Below are positions 43,540-51,873 of a DNA stretch of 64,000 nucleotides, in pieces. Within the stretch, counting starts at the first letter, position 1; every line of letters starts with the position of its first letter. The stretch is from the NCBI RefSeq assembly GCF_001702265.1, contig NZ_MAUE01000026.1:124001-188000 (forward strand). The letters are read 5' to 3'. Origin of the DNA: Pseudomonas aylmerensis (GTDB taxonomy: Bacteria > Pseudomonadota > Gammaproteobacteria > Pseudomonadales > Pseudomonadaceae). The notes beneath the pieces are model-generated. The model was not told the DNA's origin. It made no database searches and was given only the letters and a program-made list of their open reading frames with translations. A program made the position numbers and the translations under genes.

Positions 43540-45852
43540 TCAGCTGCGCACCCGGCTTTTGTCCGGGTCGTAGAAAATCGCTGCGCTGACCGTGGCGCTG
43601 ATGCGCTTCTGCAGGCCATCGACTTTGCCAATCTCAAGTGCCGTGCCGGGCTCGGCGCAGCTAACATCCACCCGGCACAGCGCGATATTGCTGGCCAGCA
43701 ACGGTGAGCGGCAGGCACTGGTAATCACCCCGACCTGGGCCCGGCCGTGGTACACCGGGTCGCCATGGTGGGCCGCCTCATTGCCGCCCAGGTGCAGGCC
43801 GACCAGCTTGTGGGTGGGGTGGGCACTGCGCCGTAACAGGGCTTCACGGCCGATAAAATCATCGGTCTTGCTCTTCAATGGCACGCTGAAACCGATGCCG
43901 GCCTCGAACGGATCGGTCTGGTCGCTGAACTCGTAGCCGGCGAAAATCAGCCCGGCTTCGATGCGCAGCAGGTCCAGGGCTTCCAGGCCCAGCGGCACCA
44001 GGCCCAGGGGTTGCCCGAGGTGCCAGATGCGGTCCCAGACCCGCTCGGCGTCTTCGGGTTGGCACCACACTTCATAGCCCAGCTCACCGGTGTAGCCGGT
44101 GCGGGAAATCATCAACGGGCAGCCATCGAAGCCGTCCAGCCGACCGACCAGGAAGCGGAACCAGCCGAGGGTTTCCAGGCTGGGCTGGGTGGGCGGGGTC
44201 CAGACCATCTGCTTGAGCAGCTCGCGGCTCAGCGGGCCTTGCACGGCGAGGTTGTGGATCTGCTCGCTGGCGGACTTGACCCAGACTTTCATGCCGAGTT
44301 TCTGTGCCTGCTCGCGCAGCCAGGGGCCGGCGTAGTCTTCGCCGCAGATCCAGCGGAAATTGTCCGGGCCCAGGCGCAGCAGGGTGCCGTCGTCGAGCAT
44401 GCCGCCGTGCGCGTGGCACATCGCCGAGTACACCACCTGGCCCACCGCCAGGCGCCGCACGTCGCGGGTCAGGCAGTACTGCAGCAAGGCTTCGGCGTCG
44501 GGGCCGATGATCTCGAATTTGCGCAGGGCGGTCAGGTCCATCACCGCCACGCGCTCGCGACACCCCAGGTATTCCTCGGTGGCGCCATAGCCGTCGTAGC
44601 GCAGCGGCAGCCACCAGTTGCGGTAGTCGGTGAAGCTGCCGGTGAGGGCGCTGGTGCGTGAGTGGAACGCAGACTCACGGGTGAGAATCGGGTCGGCATC
44701 CGCCGTGGTTCGAGTGCTCATGGCGATGGAAAAACGCTCCTTCTCGCGGTAGATGCGGACATGGATATCGGTCGGGTTCCAGCCATTGGCCGGGTCAATG
44801 TCATCCGGGCACGAGGTGCTGCCACACACCAGGTCGGTCATGGCCTTCAGCAGCACGTAGTCGCCGGGGCGCGACCAGGGCTCATCCAGGGTCATCTGCT
44901 GGTGTGCATCAATACCGGTGTTGAAGAAGAAATTGATCGCCGGCCAACCCTTGCGCGCCTGTACGCCATGGGGGGCGAGGACCTGACTGAGGTTGTCGCT
45001 GCAGTTGTCGTGCCCGAAATACCCGTGGCTCTCGTAATAACGCGCCGCGCAGGCCAGGGCGAACGAGTCGTGGCGCCCGACGGTGTCGCGCACCACCTCG
45101 AGCATCGGCTGCATCTGGCGGTCGAAAAACTTCGAGAACAGCCCCGGTGCCGGGTAGGCGCTGCCGTTCAGCGTGCGGGTCACGGTCTGGTCGAGGTCCA
45201 GCTCAATACCGCGATCCAGGGCGCGGCGGTCGAGCGCGACGAAGTCCGAACACTGGCGTCCCGCGACATCCAGTACCTGGACGTACTGCCCCTTGGCGAC
45301 GGTGTAGGCATGGGCCGTGCCGGCGCGCAGGGTGAACTCGTCCAGCACTTCGCCCAACGGCTCAGGCAGGGCAGGCACCCAGAGCGGCGACGGGTTGGCG
45401 CGGGTGACCAGCAGGCGCAGCTCACTGGGCCGGTATTCCCGGTCGACAGCGGTCGGGCCGGCAGGGGCGGCGACGATCACCAGCAGCGCGTCCTGCGCGA
45501 CAAAATGGCGACTGTGGCCGGGCGGGCTGTCGTCGTCCCACAACGACGCGGCGCGCGGCAACTGCTGCGCCTCTATGCCGCGCCGATCGAGCACCTGGCC
45601 GATACGCGCGGGCACGCTGCAGGCGATAGACGCGTGCAATCCCCAGCTGGCCAGGGCGCTGCGGCCGCCGGCGTCGAGGGCCAGCAGTGTGCAGGCCTGG
45701 CGGCCTTCGACGTCGATGACTTGCAGGCCGTCGCCGGGCTGCAAGTCGACCAGCGTGACACCGCCGGCGGCCACGCGGTAGCGTTCCAGGTTCGGCGCGC
45801 GGGCAAACAAGCCGGGTTCTCGCGGGCGCGAAATACGCGGTGCATTCATCAT
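43540..45852 (-). CDS. tdm: Trimethylamine N-oxide demethylase
   Basis: The 770-residue protein has three parts. These are a degenerate DUF1989-like domain (residues about 20-150, GLQVIDVEGRQACTLLALD), a full DUF1989 domain (about 172-350, YVQVLDVAGRQCSDFVALD) and a GcvT tetrahydrofolate domain (about 390-765, SRTGYTGELGYEVWCQPEDA). Cysteines at about 201, 343 and 348 (CGSTSC) are likely zinc ligands. This matches Tdm, which splits TMAO into DMA and formaldehyde, the GcvT part passing the carbon to THF. The start at 45852 (MMNAPRISRP) is chosen because GAAGG precedes it; a longer frame overlaps tmm. It follows tmm by 11 bases. Confidence 0.92.
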   Translation of the reverse strand: MMNAPRISRPREPGLFARAPNLERYRVAAGGVTLVDLQPGDGLQVIDVEGRQACTLLALDAGGRSALASWGLHASIACSVPARIGQVLDRRGIEAQQLPRAASLWDDDSPPGHSRHFVAQDALLVIVAAPAGPTAVDREYRPSELRLLVTRANPSPLWVPALPEPLGEVLDEFTLRAGTAHAYTVAKGQYVQVLDVAGRQCSDFVALDRRALDRGIELDLDQTVTRTLNGSAYPAPGLFSKFFDRQMQPMLEVVRDTVGRHDSFALACAARYYESHGYFGHDNCSDNLSQVLAPHGVQARKGWPAINFFFNTGIDAHQQMTLDEPWSRPGDYVLLKAMTDLVCGSTSCPDDIDPANGWNPTDIHVRIYREKERFSIAMSTRTTADADPILTRESAFHSRTSALTGSFTDYRNWWLPLRYDGYGATEEYLGCRERVAVMDLTALRKFEIIGPDAEALLQYCLTRDVRRLAVGQVVYSAMCHAHGGMLDDGTLLRLGPDNFRWICGEDYAGPWLREQAQKLGMKVWVKSASEQIHNLAVQGPLSRELLKQMVWTPPTQPSLETLGWFRFLVGRLDGFDGCPLMISRTGYTGELGYEVWCQPEDAERVWDRIWHLGQPLGLVPLGLEALDLLRIEAGLIFAGYEFSDQTDPFEAGIGFSVPLKSKTDDFIGREALLRRSAHPTHKLVGLHLGGNEAAHHGDPVYHGRAQVGVITSACRSPLLASNIALCRVDVSCAEPGTALEIGKVDGLQKRISATVSAAIFYDPDKSRVRS

Positions 45853-45863
45853 CGGCTGCACCT

Positions 45864-47231
45864 TCAACCGACCGACTTGATGGCGGTCGCGGGCTCGCCG
45901 AGGTACGCCGCCATCGAGTCGTCCAATGCCTGCAGCCAGGGGGTGTGGTGCGGCGGTGACTGGGTGCCGGTCATCAATGAGCGATAGGACTTGTCGCGAT
46001 AGCCCATGATGTTTTCCGCCTTGTCGTGCTTCCAGTGCAGGAAGGTTTCGTTGACGGCGGCGATGTCGAAATTCGGGTAGTCGGTGGCGTCCACCAGGTG
46101 CTGGATGTAGGCGCCCTGGTACTCGAACATCTGCTGGTTGGTTTCCAGCACCTGTTCGCGCGCCTGCCATTGCCGGCTGTCGGCGAGCATCTCGGCGTGG
46201 CTGGGCAGCGGAATGCGCCCCAGGATCACATCGCGCGCGTACCAGGCCTGGGCATCGAACATGTTGAAGGAGTACCACTGGTCCTGCATGCCGAGGTAGA
46301 TCAGCCGCGGATTGGCTTCCCAGAACACGCCTTTGTAGAGGTTCATCGGCCACAGGCGGTTATCGGTTTTCAGGCTCAGCTCATCGGGCAGGAACGGGAA
46401 GTGATGCTTGTAGCCGGTGCACAGGATGACGGCGTCGATGTGCTTGCTGCTGCCGTCGACGAAATACGCACGGTTGTTTTCCAGGCGCTTGAGCAGCGGT
46501 TTTTCTTCCCAGTTGTCGGGCCAGGCGTAGCCCATGGGCGCGGTGCGGTAGCAACTGGTGATGCTGCGCGCGCCGTATTTGTAGCATTGCGAGCCGATGT
46601 CCTCGGCCGAATAACTGCTGCCGACAATCAGCAGGTCCTTGTCCTTGAACTCCAGCGCCTCGCGAAAATCATGCGCATGCAGGATGCGCCCGGCGAACTG
46701 CTCGAAGCCGTCGAAGTACGGCACCTTGGGCGTGGAGAAGTGGCCACAGGCGTTGATCACGTAGTCGAATGCTTCGCTGGTCAAGGTGTCGCTGGTGTAG
46801 TCGTGGGCCTGCAGGGTGAAGCGCTGGGTCTGTTCGTCGAAGGTGACTTGGCGCACTACGTTGTTGAAACGGATGTAGTCGCGCACGCCGGCCTTTTCCA
46901 CGCGGCCCTTGATGTAGTCCCACAGCACTTCGCGGGGTGGGTAGGAGCCGATCGGCCGGCCGAAATGCTCCTCGAAGGTGTAGTCGGCAAACTCCAGGCA
47001 TTCCTTGGGGCCGTTGGACCACAGGTAGCGGTACATGCTGCCGTGCACCGGCTCGCCGTTTTCGTCCAGGCCGGTGCGCCAGGTGTAGTTCCACATGCCG
47101 CCCCAGTCCTGCTGTTTTTCGAAGCACACCAGTTCGGGGATGTCTGCCCCTTTGTCGCGGGCCGACTGGAAGGCGCGAAGTTGCGCCAGGCCACACGGGC
47201 CGGCGCCGATGATTGCAACACGTAGAGTCAT
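45864..47231 (-). CDS. tmm: Trimethylamine monooxygenase (flavin-containing)
   Basis: The 455-residue protein has the FAD site AIIGAGPCGLAQLRAFQSA, the NADPH site LLIVGSSYSAEDIGSQC and the FMO fingerprint FAGRILHAHDF. It also shows the Tmm-specific stretches WRTGLDENGEPVHGSMYRYL, MQDQWYSFNMFDAQAWYARD and YRSLMTGTQSPPHHTPW, which agree closely with my recollection of Methylophaga Tmm. It oxidises trimethylamine to TMAO with NADPH and O2. It lies directly before tdm, whose product goes to the DMA demethylase upstream in the same unit. Confidence 0.95.
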   Translation of the reverse strand: MTLRVAIIGAGPCGLAQLRAFQSARDKGADIPELVCFEKQQDWGGMWNYTWRTGLDENGEPVHGSMYRYLWSNGPKECLEFADYTFEEHFGRPIGSYPPREVLWDYIKGRVEKAGVRDYIRFNNVVRQVTFDEQTQRFTLQAHDYTSDTLTSEAFDYVINACGHFSTPKVPYFDGFEQFAGRILHAHDFREALEFKDKDLLIVGSSYSAEDIGSQCYKYGARSITSCYRTAPMGYAWPDNWEEKPLLKRLENNRAYFVDGSSKHIDAVILCTGYKHHFPFLPDELSLKTDNRLWPMNLYKGVFWEANPRLIYLGMQDQWYSFNMFDAQAWYARDVILGRIPLPSHAEMLADSRQWQAREQVLETNQQMFEYQGAYIQHLVDATDYPNFDIAAVNETFLHWKHDKAENIMGYRDKSYRSLMTGTQSPPHHTPWLQALDDSMAAYLGEPATAIKSVG

Positions 47232-47251
47232 GAGCGTGCCTCCTGAGGGGG

Positions 47252-48118
47252 TCAGCGAAAGATCACTGTCTTGTCCTGGTTGATGAACACCCGGTGTTCC
47301 AGGTGGTATTTCAGGGCTTTGGAAAGGGCCACGGTCTCGGTGTCGCGGCCGATGGCGACCAGCGAGTCGGGCAGGTGGGTGTGGTCGACGCGCTGGATTT
47401 CCTGCTCGATGATCGGGCCCTCATCCAGGTCGCTGGTGACGTAGTGGGCGGTGGCGCCGATCAGCTTCACCCCGCGGTCATAGGCCTGGTGATACGGCTT
47501 GGCGCCCTTGAAGCCGGGCAGGAACGAGTGATGGATGTTGATCGCGCGGCCCGACAACTGCTGGCACAGGCCGTCGGAGAGAATCTGCATGTAGCGCGCG
47601 AGCACCACCAGGTCGGTCTGGGTGTCGTCGACGATGCGCATCAACTCGGCCTCCTGGCTGGCCTTGGTGTCCTTGGTGATGGGCAGGTAGATGAAGCGGA
47701 TGCCCTCGCGCTCGGCCATCGCGCGCAGGTCGAGGTGGTTGGAGACCACGGCGGTGATGTGCATGTCCATCTCGCCCTTGCGGTGGCGGTACAGCAGGTC
47801 GGTGAGGCAGTGGTCGAACTTGCTGACCATCAGCAGCACGCGGGTCGGCCGTTGCGAGCTGAACAATTGCCACTGCATGTCGAAGCCGCCGGCGAGGTCG
47901 CCGAGGCCTTCGCGCAGGGCGCCGATGTCACCATCGACCCCGGTGTTGAAGCGGAACACCGCACGCATGAAAAACTGCCCGGTGAACTCGTCGTCAAACT
48001 GGGCCAGCTCGCTGATGTAGCACTGCTGGCGAGACAGGCAAGCGCTGATCGCGGCGACAATCCCGGACGCCGCCGGGCAGGTGATCTTGAGGATGTAATG
48101 TTCGCGGGAGGCGTCCAT
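47252..48118 (-). CDS. purU: Formyl-THF deformylase PurU (copy 2)
   Basis: The 288-residue protein has an ACT domain (YILKITCPAASGIVAAISAC) and the catalytic region INIHHSFLPGFKGAKPYHQA with TAHYVTSDLDEGPIIEQEIQ. It releases formate and THF from 10-formyl-THF. It lies between the THF-binding DMA demethylase subunit and tmm, so it recycles THF for TMAO and DMA demethylation. The C-terminal half is nearly identical to the copy at 32271, while the ACT domains have diverged more. Confidence 0.94.
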   Translation of the reverse strand: MDASREHYILKITCPAASGIVAAISACLSRQQCYISELAQFDDEFTGQFFMRAVFRFNTGVDGDIGALREGLGDLAGGFDMQWQLFSSQRPTRVLLMVSKFDHCLTDLLYRHRKGEMDMHITAVVSNHLDLRAMAEREGIRFIYLPITKDTKASQEAELMRIVDDTQTDLVVLARYMQILSDGLCQQLSGRAINIHHSFLPGFKGAKPYHQAYDRGVKLIGATAHYVTSDLDEGPIIEQEIQRVDHTHLPDSLVAIGRDTETVALSKALKYHLEHRVFINQDKTVIFR

Positions 48119-48148
48119 CGAAAGCTCCTGAATACAGTGAAGGAAGGT

Positions 48149-49279
48149 TCAGCCCTTGGCCGTGCGCTTGGTTTTTTCCGGGTCGTCGAAGGGCAGGGCG
48201 TGGGTGGTGGCGCTGGCCTCCAGGCTGCCGCGCACCTGCAAGGCAATGCCGGGGACGGAGCACGCGACGCTCATGCGCGCGATGGCCATCGAGCGTTTGC
48301 TCAGGCGCGAATACATGCCGCAGGTGATCACGCCGACCTGCTGGTTGCCCTGCCACACGGTGTCGCCGGCTTCGGCTGCGCGCACGCCTTCGAGCAGCAC
48401 TCCCGTGATCTTGAAGCGCTCCTGGCCGCGCAGGCGCAGGTGTTCCTCGGCGCCACGGAACGCTTGCTTGCCGGGCGAAACCGTGAAGTCCAGGCCCATT
48501 TCCCACAGGGTGTCGCCGGCCTTCTGGTCGGCGAAGGGGTACATCTGCGAGTTGTCGTAGGGGAAAAACATCAGCGAGCTTTCCACCCGCAGCCAGTCCA
48601 GCGCGGTGAAGGCGCACGGGATAATTCCCAGGCTCGCGCCTTGTTCGAGGATGCTGTCCCACAGGAACGGGGCGTCGGCGGCCTTGCAGAAAATCTCGTA
48701 GCCGCGCTCGCCGGTGTAGCCGGTGCGGGAGATCATCACCGGGCGGTCGAACAGGCGCGTCTGCAGGTGGTGGAAGTACGCCAGTTGGCGGATCCCCGGC
48801 ACGTGCTCGGCGAGGAAATCCACCGCCAGCGGGCCTTGCAGCGACAGGTCGTGCAGGTCGTCATCGAACAGCACCGCGACCTGCCGGCCCTGGGCTGAAC
48901 GCACGAGCATTTCATGCCCGGTGCCGGCGCCGTGCACGACCATGAACGCGTTGGGGCCGGTGCGGTAGACGATGCAGTCATCGACGAATTTGCCGTCCTC
49001 GTCGAGCATCGAGGCATACACCGATTTGCCGGGGTAGAGCTTGGCGATGTCACGGGTGGTCGCCCACTGCAACAGGCTCTCGGCGTGCGGCCCCACGTAG
49101 TGGACTTTTTTCAGGCCCGACACGTCCATCAGGCCGGCACGGGTGCGGATCGCCTGGTGGTGGTCGGCCAGCCCGGTGCTGTAGGTCCAGGCGGTGCCCA
49201 TGCCGTTCCAGTCTTCGAGTTGAGAGCCGAGGGCGCGGTGCCGCTCGGCCAATGCAGAAATGCGCCAGGAGTGGGTCAT
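48149..49279 (-). CDS. THF-dependent delta-like subunit of heme-dependent DMA demethylase (GcvT family)
   Basis: The 376-residue GcvT-family protein has LMDVSGLKKVHYVGPHAESL, SRTGYTGERGYEIFCKAADA and a C-terminal barrel (GDTVWQGNQQVGVITCGMYS). In the heme-dependent oxidative N-demethylase (HODM) of P. mendocina, the delta subunit takes up the released formaldehyde on THF. The four-gene order here (DmmA-like, reductase, heme subunit, GcvT) fits that complex. A true glycine-cleavage T protein would lie with gcvH and gcvP. Letter names of the marine dmmDABC genes are not assigned here because I am not sure of the correspondence. Confidence 0.85.
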   Translation of the reverse strand: MTHSWRISALAERHRALGSQLEDWNGMGTAWTYSTGLADHHQAIRTRAGLMDVSGLKKVHYVGPHAESLLQWATTRDIAKLYPGKSVYASMLDEDGKFVDDCIVYRTGPNAFMVVHGAGTGHEMLVRSAQGRQVAVLFDDDLHDLSLQGPLAVDFLAEHVPGIRQLAYFHHLQTRLFDRPVMISRTGYTGERGYEIFCKAADAPFLWDSILEQGASLGIIPCAFTALDWLRVESSLMFFPYDNSQMYPFADQKAGDTLWEMGLDFTVSPGKQAFRGAEEHLRLRGQERFKITGVLLEGVRAAEAGDTVWQGNQQVGVITCGMYSRLSKRSMAIARMSVACSVPGIALQVRGSLEASATTHALPFDDPEKTKRTAKG

Positions 49280-49307
49280 GTGAAAGTCCTTGTCGGGAAA
49301 ATGAGGG

Positions 49308-50324
49308 TCAGGCGTGTGGGTCGAACTGGCTCAACCACTCGACCAGCGTGTTTCGGTAGCGGGTCATGCCCTTGTAGTCGGCGATGGGGTCGGGCAGGTC
49401 GCGCAGCACGCGGTGCAGGCGGCAGCCCCAGCCCGGTTGCGTGACCAATTCGTCGAGGCTGATCAGGTAGGTGCGAATGCTGAACATCACCGCGTGGCTG
49501 CGTGGCAGGCGCGCCATGACTTGCAGCTCGACCCGCAGGTGCACCTGCTGGCCGACGTTTTGCGCGGTGATGCGCCCGCGATCGGCGCCCCATTCGTGGA
49601 ATGTCTCCGGGGAGGAATCCAGGCGCGGGTTGATCGTCAGTGTCCAGTTCAAGCGCCGCACCGGCTGGCCGACCTGCAGGTTGAGCAGGTATTTCAACGC
49701 GCGTTCGAACACGCCCATCTGGTGGGCCATCGGCACCGGCGCATGCCATTGCTTGAAACTCATGCCGGCGTCGAAGGCCAGCGACCAGTCGGCCGGGCTG
49801 GTGATCAGGCCGGCGTCCATGTACAGGTCGCCGTCACGCTGGTCGAGCAGGGCGAAGTCGCCCTGTACCTGGCGGCCGATGTACTCCAGCGGTGCGCAGG
49901 GCAGGCTGGTGGCGTCGCCGAAGATAAAGTGCTGGTCGATGTCCAGCAGGTGATTGCGCCACTGCCAGCGCTCGCCGTTTTGCGTCAGGCTGAACGACTG
50001 CGGGTAGTCGGCGGCCAGGTGTTGCATGATCATTTGCAGGGCATCCCAGGCGGCCACTTGCATGTGCGGCATCACCAGGTAGCGGCGCGGGTCCTTGTCC
50101 AGTACCAGCGCGCGTTCGGCCATTTCCGAGCGGTAGTGTTCGTCGATGTCGAAGGCGTGCTCGTAGATGGAGCCTGGGTCACGTGAAGTCGCCGGTTCGA
50201 TGTTCACCGAGTACAGGTAGCTGTCCTCGACAAACGGAAAGGGAAAACGCCGGATCGCCGCCGGGCTGTTGCGAAAGCTGAAGTCATCGCGGTAGCTCAG
50301 CACAGGGCTCGATTGCAGGGGCAT
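49308..50324 (-). CDS. Heme-dependent DMA demethylase, catalytic alpha-like subunit (DUF3445)
   Basis: The 338-residue protein has the DUF3445 pattern, with FPFPFVEDSYLYSVNIEPAT, YLVMPHMQVAAWDALQMIMQ, SFSLTQNGERWQWRNHLLDI and RINPRLDS-like TINPRLDSSPETFHEWGADR. In HODM this subunit is a PAS-fold protein that binds heme and oxidatively demethylates dimethylamine to monomethylamine. The start at 50324 follows AGGAG; the in-frame extension overlaps the reductase gene. It lies between the reductase and the GcvT subunit in one operon with tmm and tdm, which makes DMA the expected substrate. Confidence 0.88.
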   Translation of the reverse strand: MPLQSSPVLSYRDDFSFRNSPAAIRRFPFPFVEDSYLYSVNIEPATSRDPGSIYEHAFDIDEHYRSEMAERALVLDKDPRRYLVMPHMQVAAWDALQMIMQHLAADYPQSFSLTQNGERWQWRNHLLDIDQHFIFGDATSLPCAPLEYIGRQVQGDFALLDQRDGDLYMDAGLITSPADWSLAFDAGMSFKQWHAPVPMAHQMGVFERALKYLLNLQVGQPVRRLNWTLTINPRLDSSPETFHEWGADRGRITAQNVGQQVHLRVELQVMARLPRSHAVMFSIRTYLISLDELVTQPGWGCRLHRVLRDLPDPIADYKGMTRYRNTLVEWLSQFDPHA

Positions 50325-50335
50325 GGCACTCACTC

Positions 50336-51265
50336 CTATAGGTCCAGCGAAACGCAGGGGCCGTTGCCGCGCGAGACGCACGGCATCAGAAATTCGGCCT
50401 GCTCGGCCGGGCTGAGGAAACTGTCGCGGTGTTCGATGGCGCCGCCTTGGTGGCGCGTGATGCACTGGCCGCAGACCCCGCCACGGCACAGGTTGGGCAC
50501 CTGCAGGCCGGCGTGTTCCAGGGCTTCGAGCAGGCTTTGCTCAGCCTCGACACGCAGGCGTTGGCCGCTGCGCAGCAGGTGCAGGTCGAACGGTTGGCCC
50601 GGTTGTGCGCCTTTGAAGGCTTCCGAGTGCACGCGCCTGGGCGACCATCCGAGGCGCGTGGCGTGGTGCTCAACCGCATCGAGCAGCGCCTGCGGGCCGC
50701 AGGTGTAGACATGGCTGCCCAGCGGCCGGTCGGCGAGGATCCGGCCCAGGTCGGGGCGGCTGGCATAGGCATGCAGGCGCGGACCGAGGCGCTGTTGCAG
50801 TTCATCCAGATACGCGTCGCTGAGGCCCGGCCGGAACAGGTAATGCAGTTCGAAAGCGGCCTGCTGCTGTTCCAGCGCGGCGATGTAGGCCATGAACGGC
50901 GTAATGCCGATGCCGGCGGCAATCAGGATATGCAGACGCGCAGTGCCATGCGGCGCGAACAGATTGGCCGGTGGTGAAATCTGCAAGGTGTCGCCGACCT
51001 GCACCTGCCGATGCAGGTAGCGCGAACCGCCGCGCGAGGCATCTTGCAGGCGTACGGCGATGCGGTAGTGCTGGGTGTGCGCCGGGTCGCTGGTAAGTGA
51101 ATAGGCGTTGCGCACCTTGCCCTCGGCGAGCGGCAGGTGCACCTGCACGTGGCTGCCGGGCGAGAAGCCGGGCAGGGCGCCGTCGCAGGCGCTGAGGGTC
51201 AGCTCGCGCACCACCGGCGTGAGCATCCTGGCCGCGCTGACCTGAACCGTGAGGGCCGCGCTCAT
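50336..51265 (-). CDS. Flavin/2Fe-2S reductase subunit of DMA demethylase
   Basis: The 309-residue protein has the phthalate dioxygenase reductase layout. It has a flavin-binding beta-barrel (GSHVQVHLPLAEGKVRNAYS), an NAD(P)H domain (LHILIAAGIGITPFMAYIAA, VYTCGPQALLD) and a C-terminal plant-type [2Fe-2S] domain (CRGGVCGQC and a later cysteine in LMPCVSR). It passes electrons from NAD(P)H to the heme subunit. The ATG at 51265 overlaps the stop of the small subunit gene (ATGA). VanB-type reductases of other oxygenases look similar; context decides. Confidence 0.88.
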   Translation of the reverse strand: MSAALTVQVSAARMLTPVVRELTLSACDGALPGFSPGSHVQVHLPLAEGKVRNAYSLTSDPAHTQHYRIAVRLQDASRGGSRYLHRQVQVGDTLQISPPANLFAPHGTARLHILIAAGIGITPFMAYIAALEQQQAAFELHYLFRPGLSDAYLDELQQRLGPRLHAYASRPDLGRILADRPLGSHVYTCGPQALLDAVEHHATRLGWSPRRVHSEAFKGAQPGQPFDLHLLRSGQRLRVEAEQSLLEALEHAGLQVPNLCRGGVCGQCITRHQGGAIEHRDSFLSPAEQAEFLMPCVSRGNGPCVSLDL

Positions 51266-51708
51266 GGCTGGAACCCCGCATAGGGCTGGTCGGGATTGAT
51301 GCACACGCCAAGGTACGCGCCCAGGCGCCGGGAAAAATGCGTGCGCACCTCCAGCCCGACGTGGCAGCCGATGCAGTTCAATACGGCTTGCGGCCCAGCC
51401 GCCTGGGTCAGGCCGCAATGCGCGCAATACACCTGGCGCAGGCCGGGCGTCGTGCAGGTCATGCTGATCTCGTCGTCTTCCAGCCCGGCGGCGCGTGCCT
51501 CGGCGTGAATGCGCCAGGCAAACGCTTCATCGCCCAGCAGGTAGAGGCGGCAACCCACCGTCGCGCTGGCGAGTGCCTGTTGCAGGCGCCGGGCGAAATC
51601 CGGCTGGTCGCCATTGAGCAGCAGCGGCTGGTCCAGTTCTGCGATGACCGGCGGGCAGGCGGTTGCCGATTGCATCACCACGATGGGGCGGCTGAGGGTG
51701 TGCGTCAT
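51262..51708 (-). CDS. dmmA: DmmA-family small subunit of DMA monooxygenase/demethylase
   Basis: The 148-residue protein has an N-terminal alpha/beta part (VGCRLYLLGDEAFAWRIHAE) and a C-terminal zinc-ribbon or rubredoxin-like part with two CxxC pairs (YCAHCG and NCIGCH). This is the DmmA-family layout, the gamma-like subunit of the complex. It is the first gene of the long minus-strand operon. The upstream region carries two TTTCCT sites, and on the other side the histidine kinase gene starts divergently. Confidence 0.83.
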   Translation of the reverse strand: MTHTLSRPIVVMQSATACPPVIAELDQPLLLNGDQPDFARRLQQALASATVGCRLYLLGDEAFAWRIHAEARAAGLEDDEISMTCTTPGLRQVYCAHCGLTQAAGPQAVLNCIGCHVGLEVRTHFSRRLGAYLGVCINPDQPYAGFQP

Positions 51709-51733
51709 GCGGGCTCCTCCAGGGTGCGTTTTG

Positions 51734-51769
51734 TTTCCTGTTGGGAGAGATACTTTCCTAAGGGGAAAA
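51734..51769 (-). promoter_or_regulatory. Operator-like sites upstream of the DMA/TMA operon
   Basis: TTTCCTAAGGGGAAAA at 51754-51769 differs from the site at 34156 at only three positions. TTTCCTGTTGGGAGAG at 51734-51749 is a weaker copy 20 bases away, about two helical turns. Both lie within 65 bases of the dmmA start, between it and the kinase gene. Confidence 0.6.
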
Positions 51770-51873
51770 TCTTCTCAATCTGGAAAAAGGGCTATGCCTT
51801 TGGAGATAAGCCTTGCGGCACCGCCGTTGGGGGCATGGAAGTTGCTGGGCTTTGCCTCACGCAGGGCAACCGG

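Noticed and set aside
48149..49279. Glycine-cleavage T protein gcvT
   Set aside because: No gcvH or gcvP nearby; the operon position next to the DUF3445 heme subunit and reductase fits the THF-binding subunit of the demethylase.
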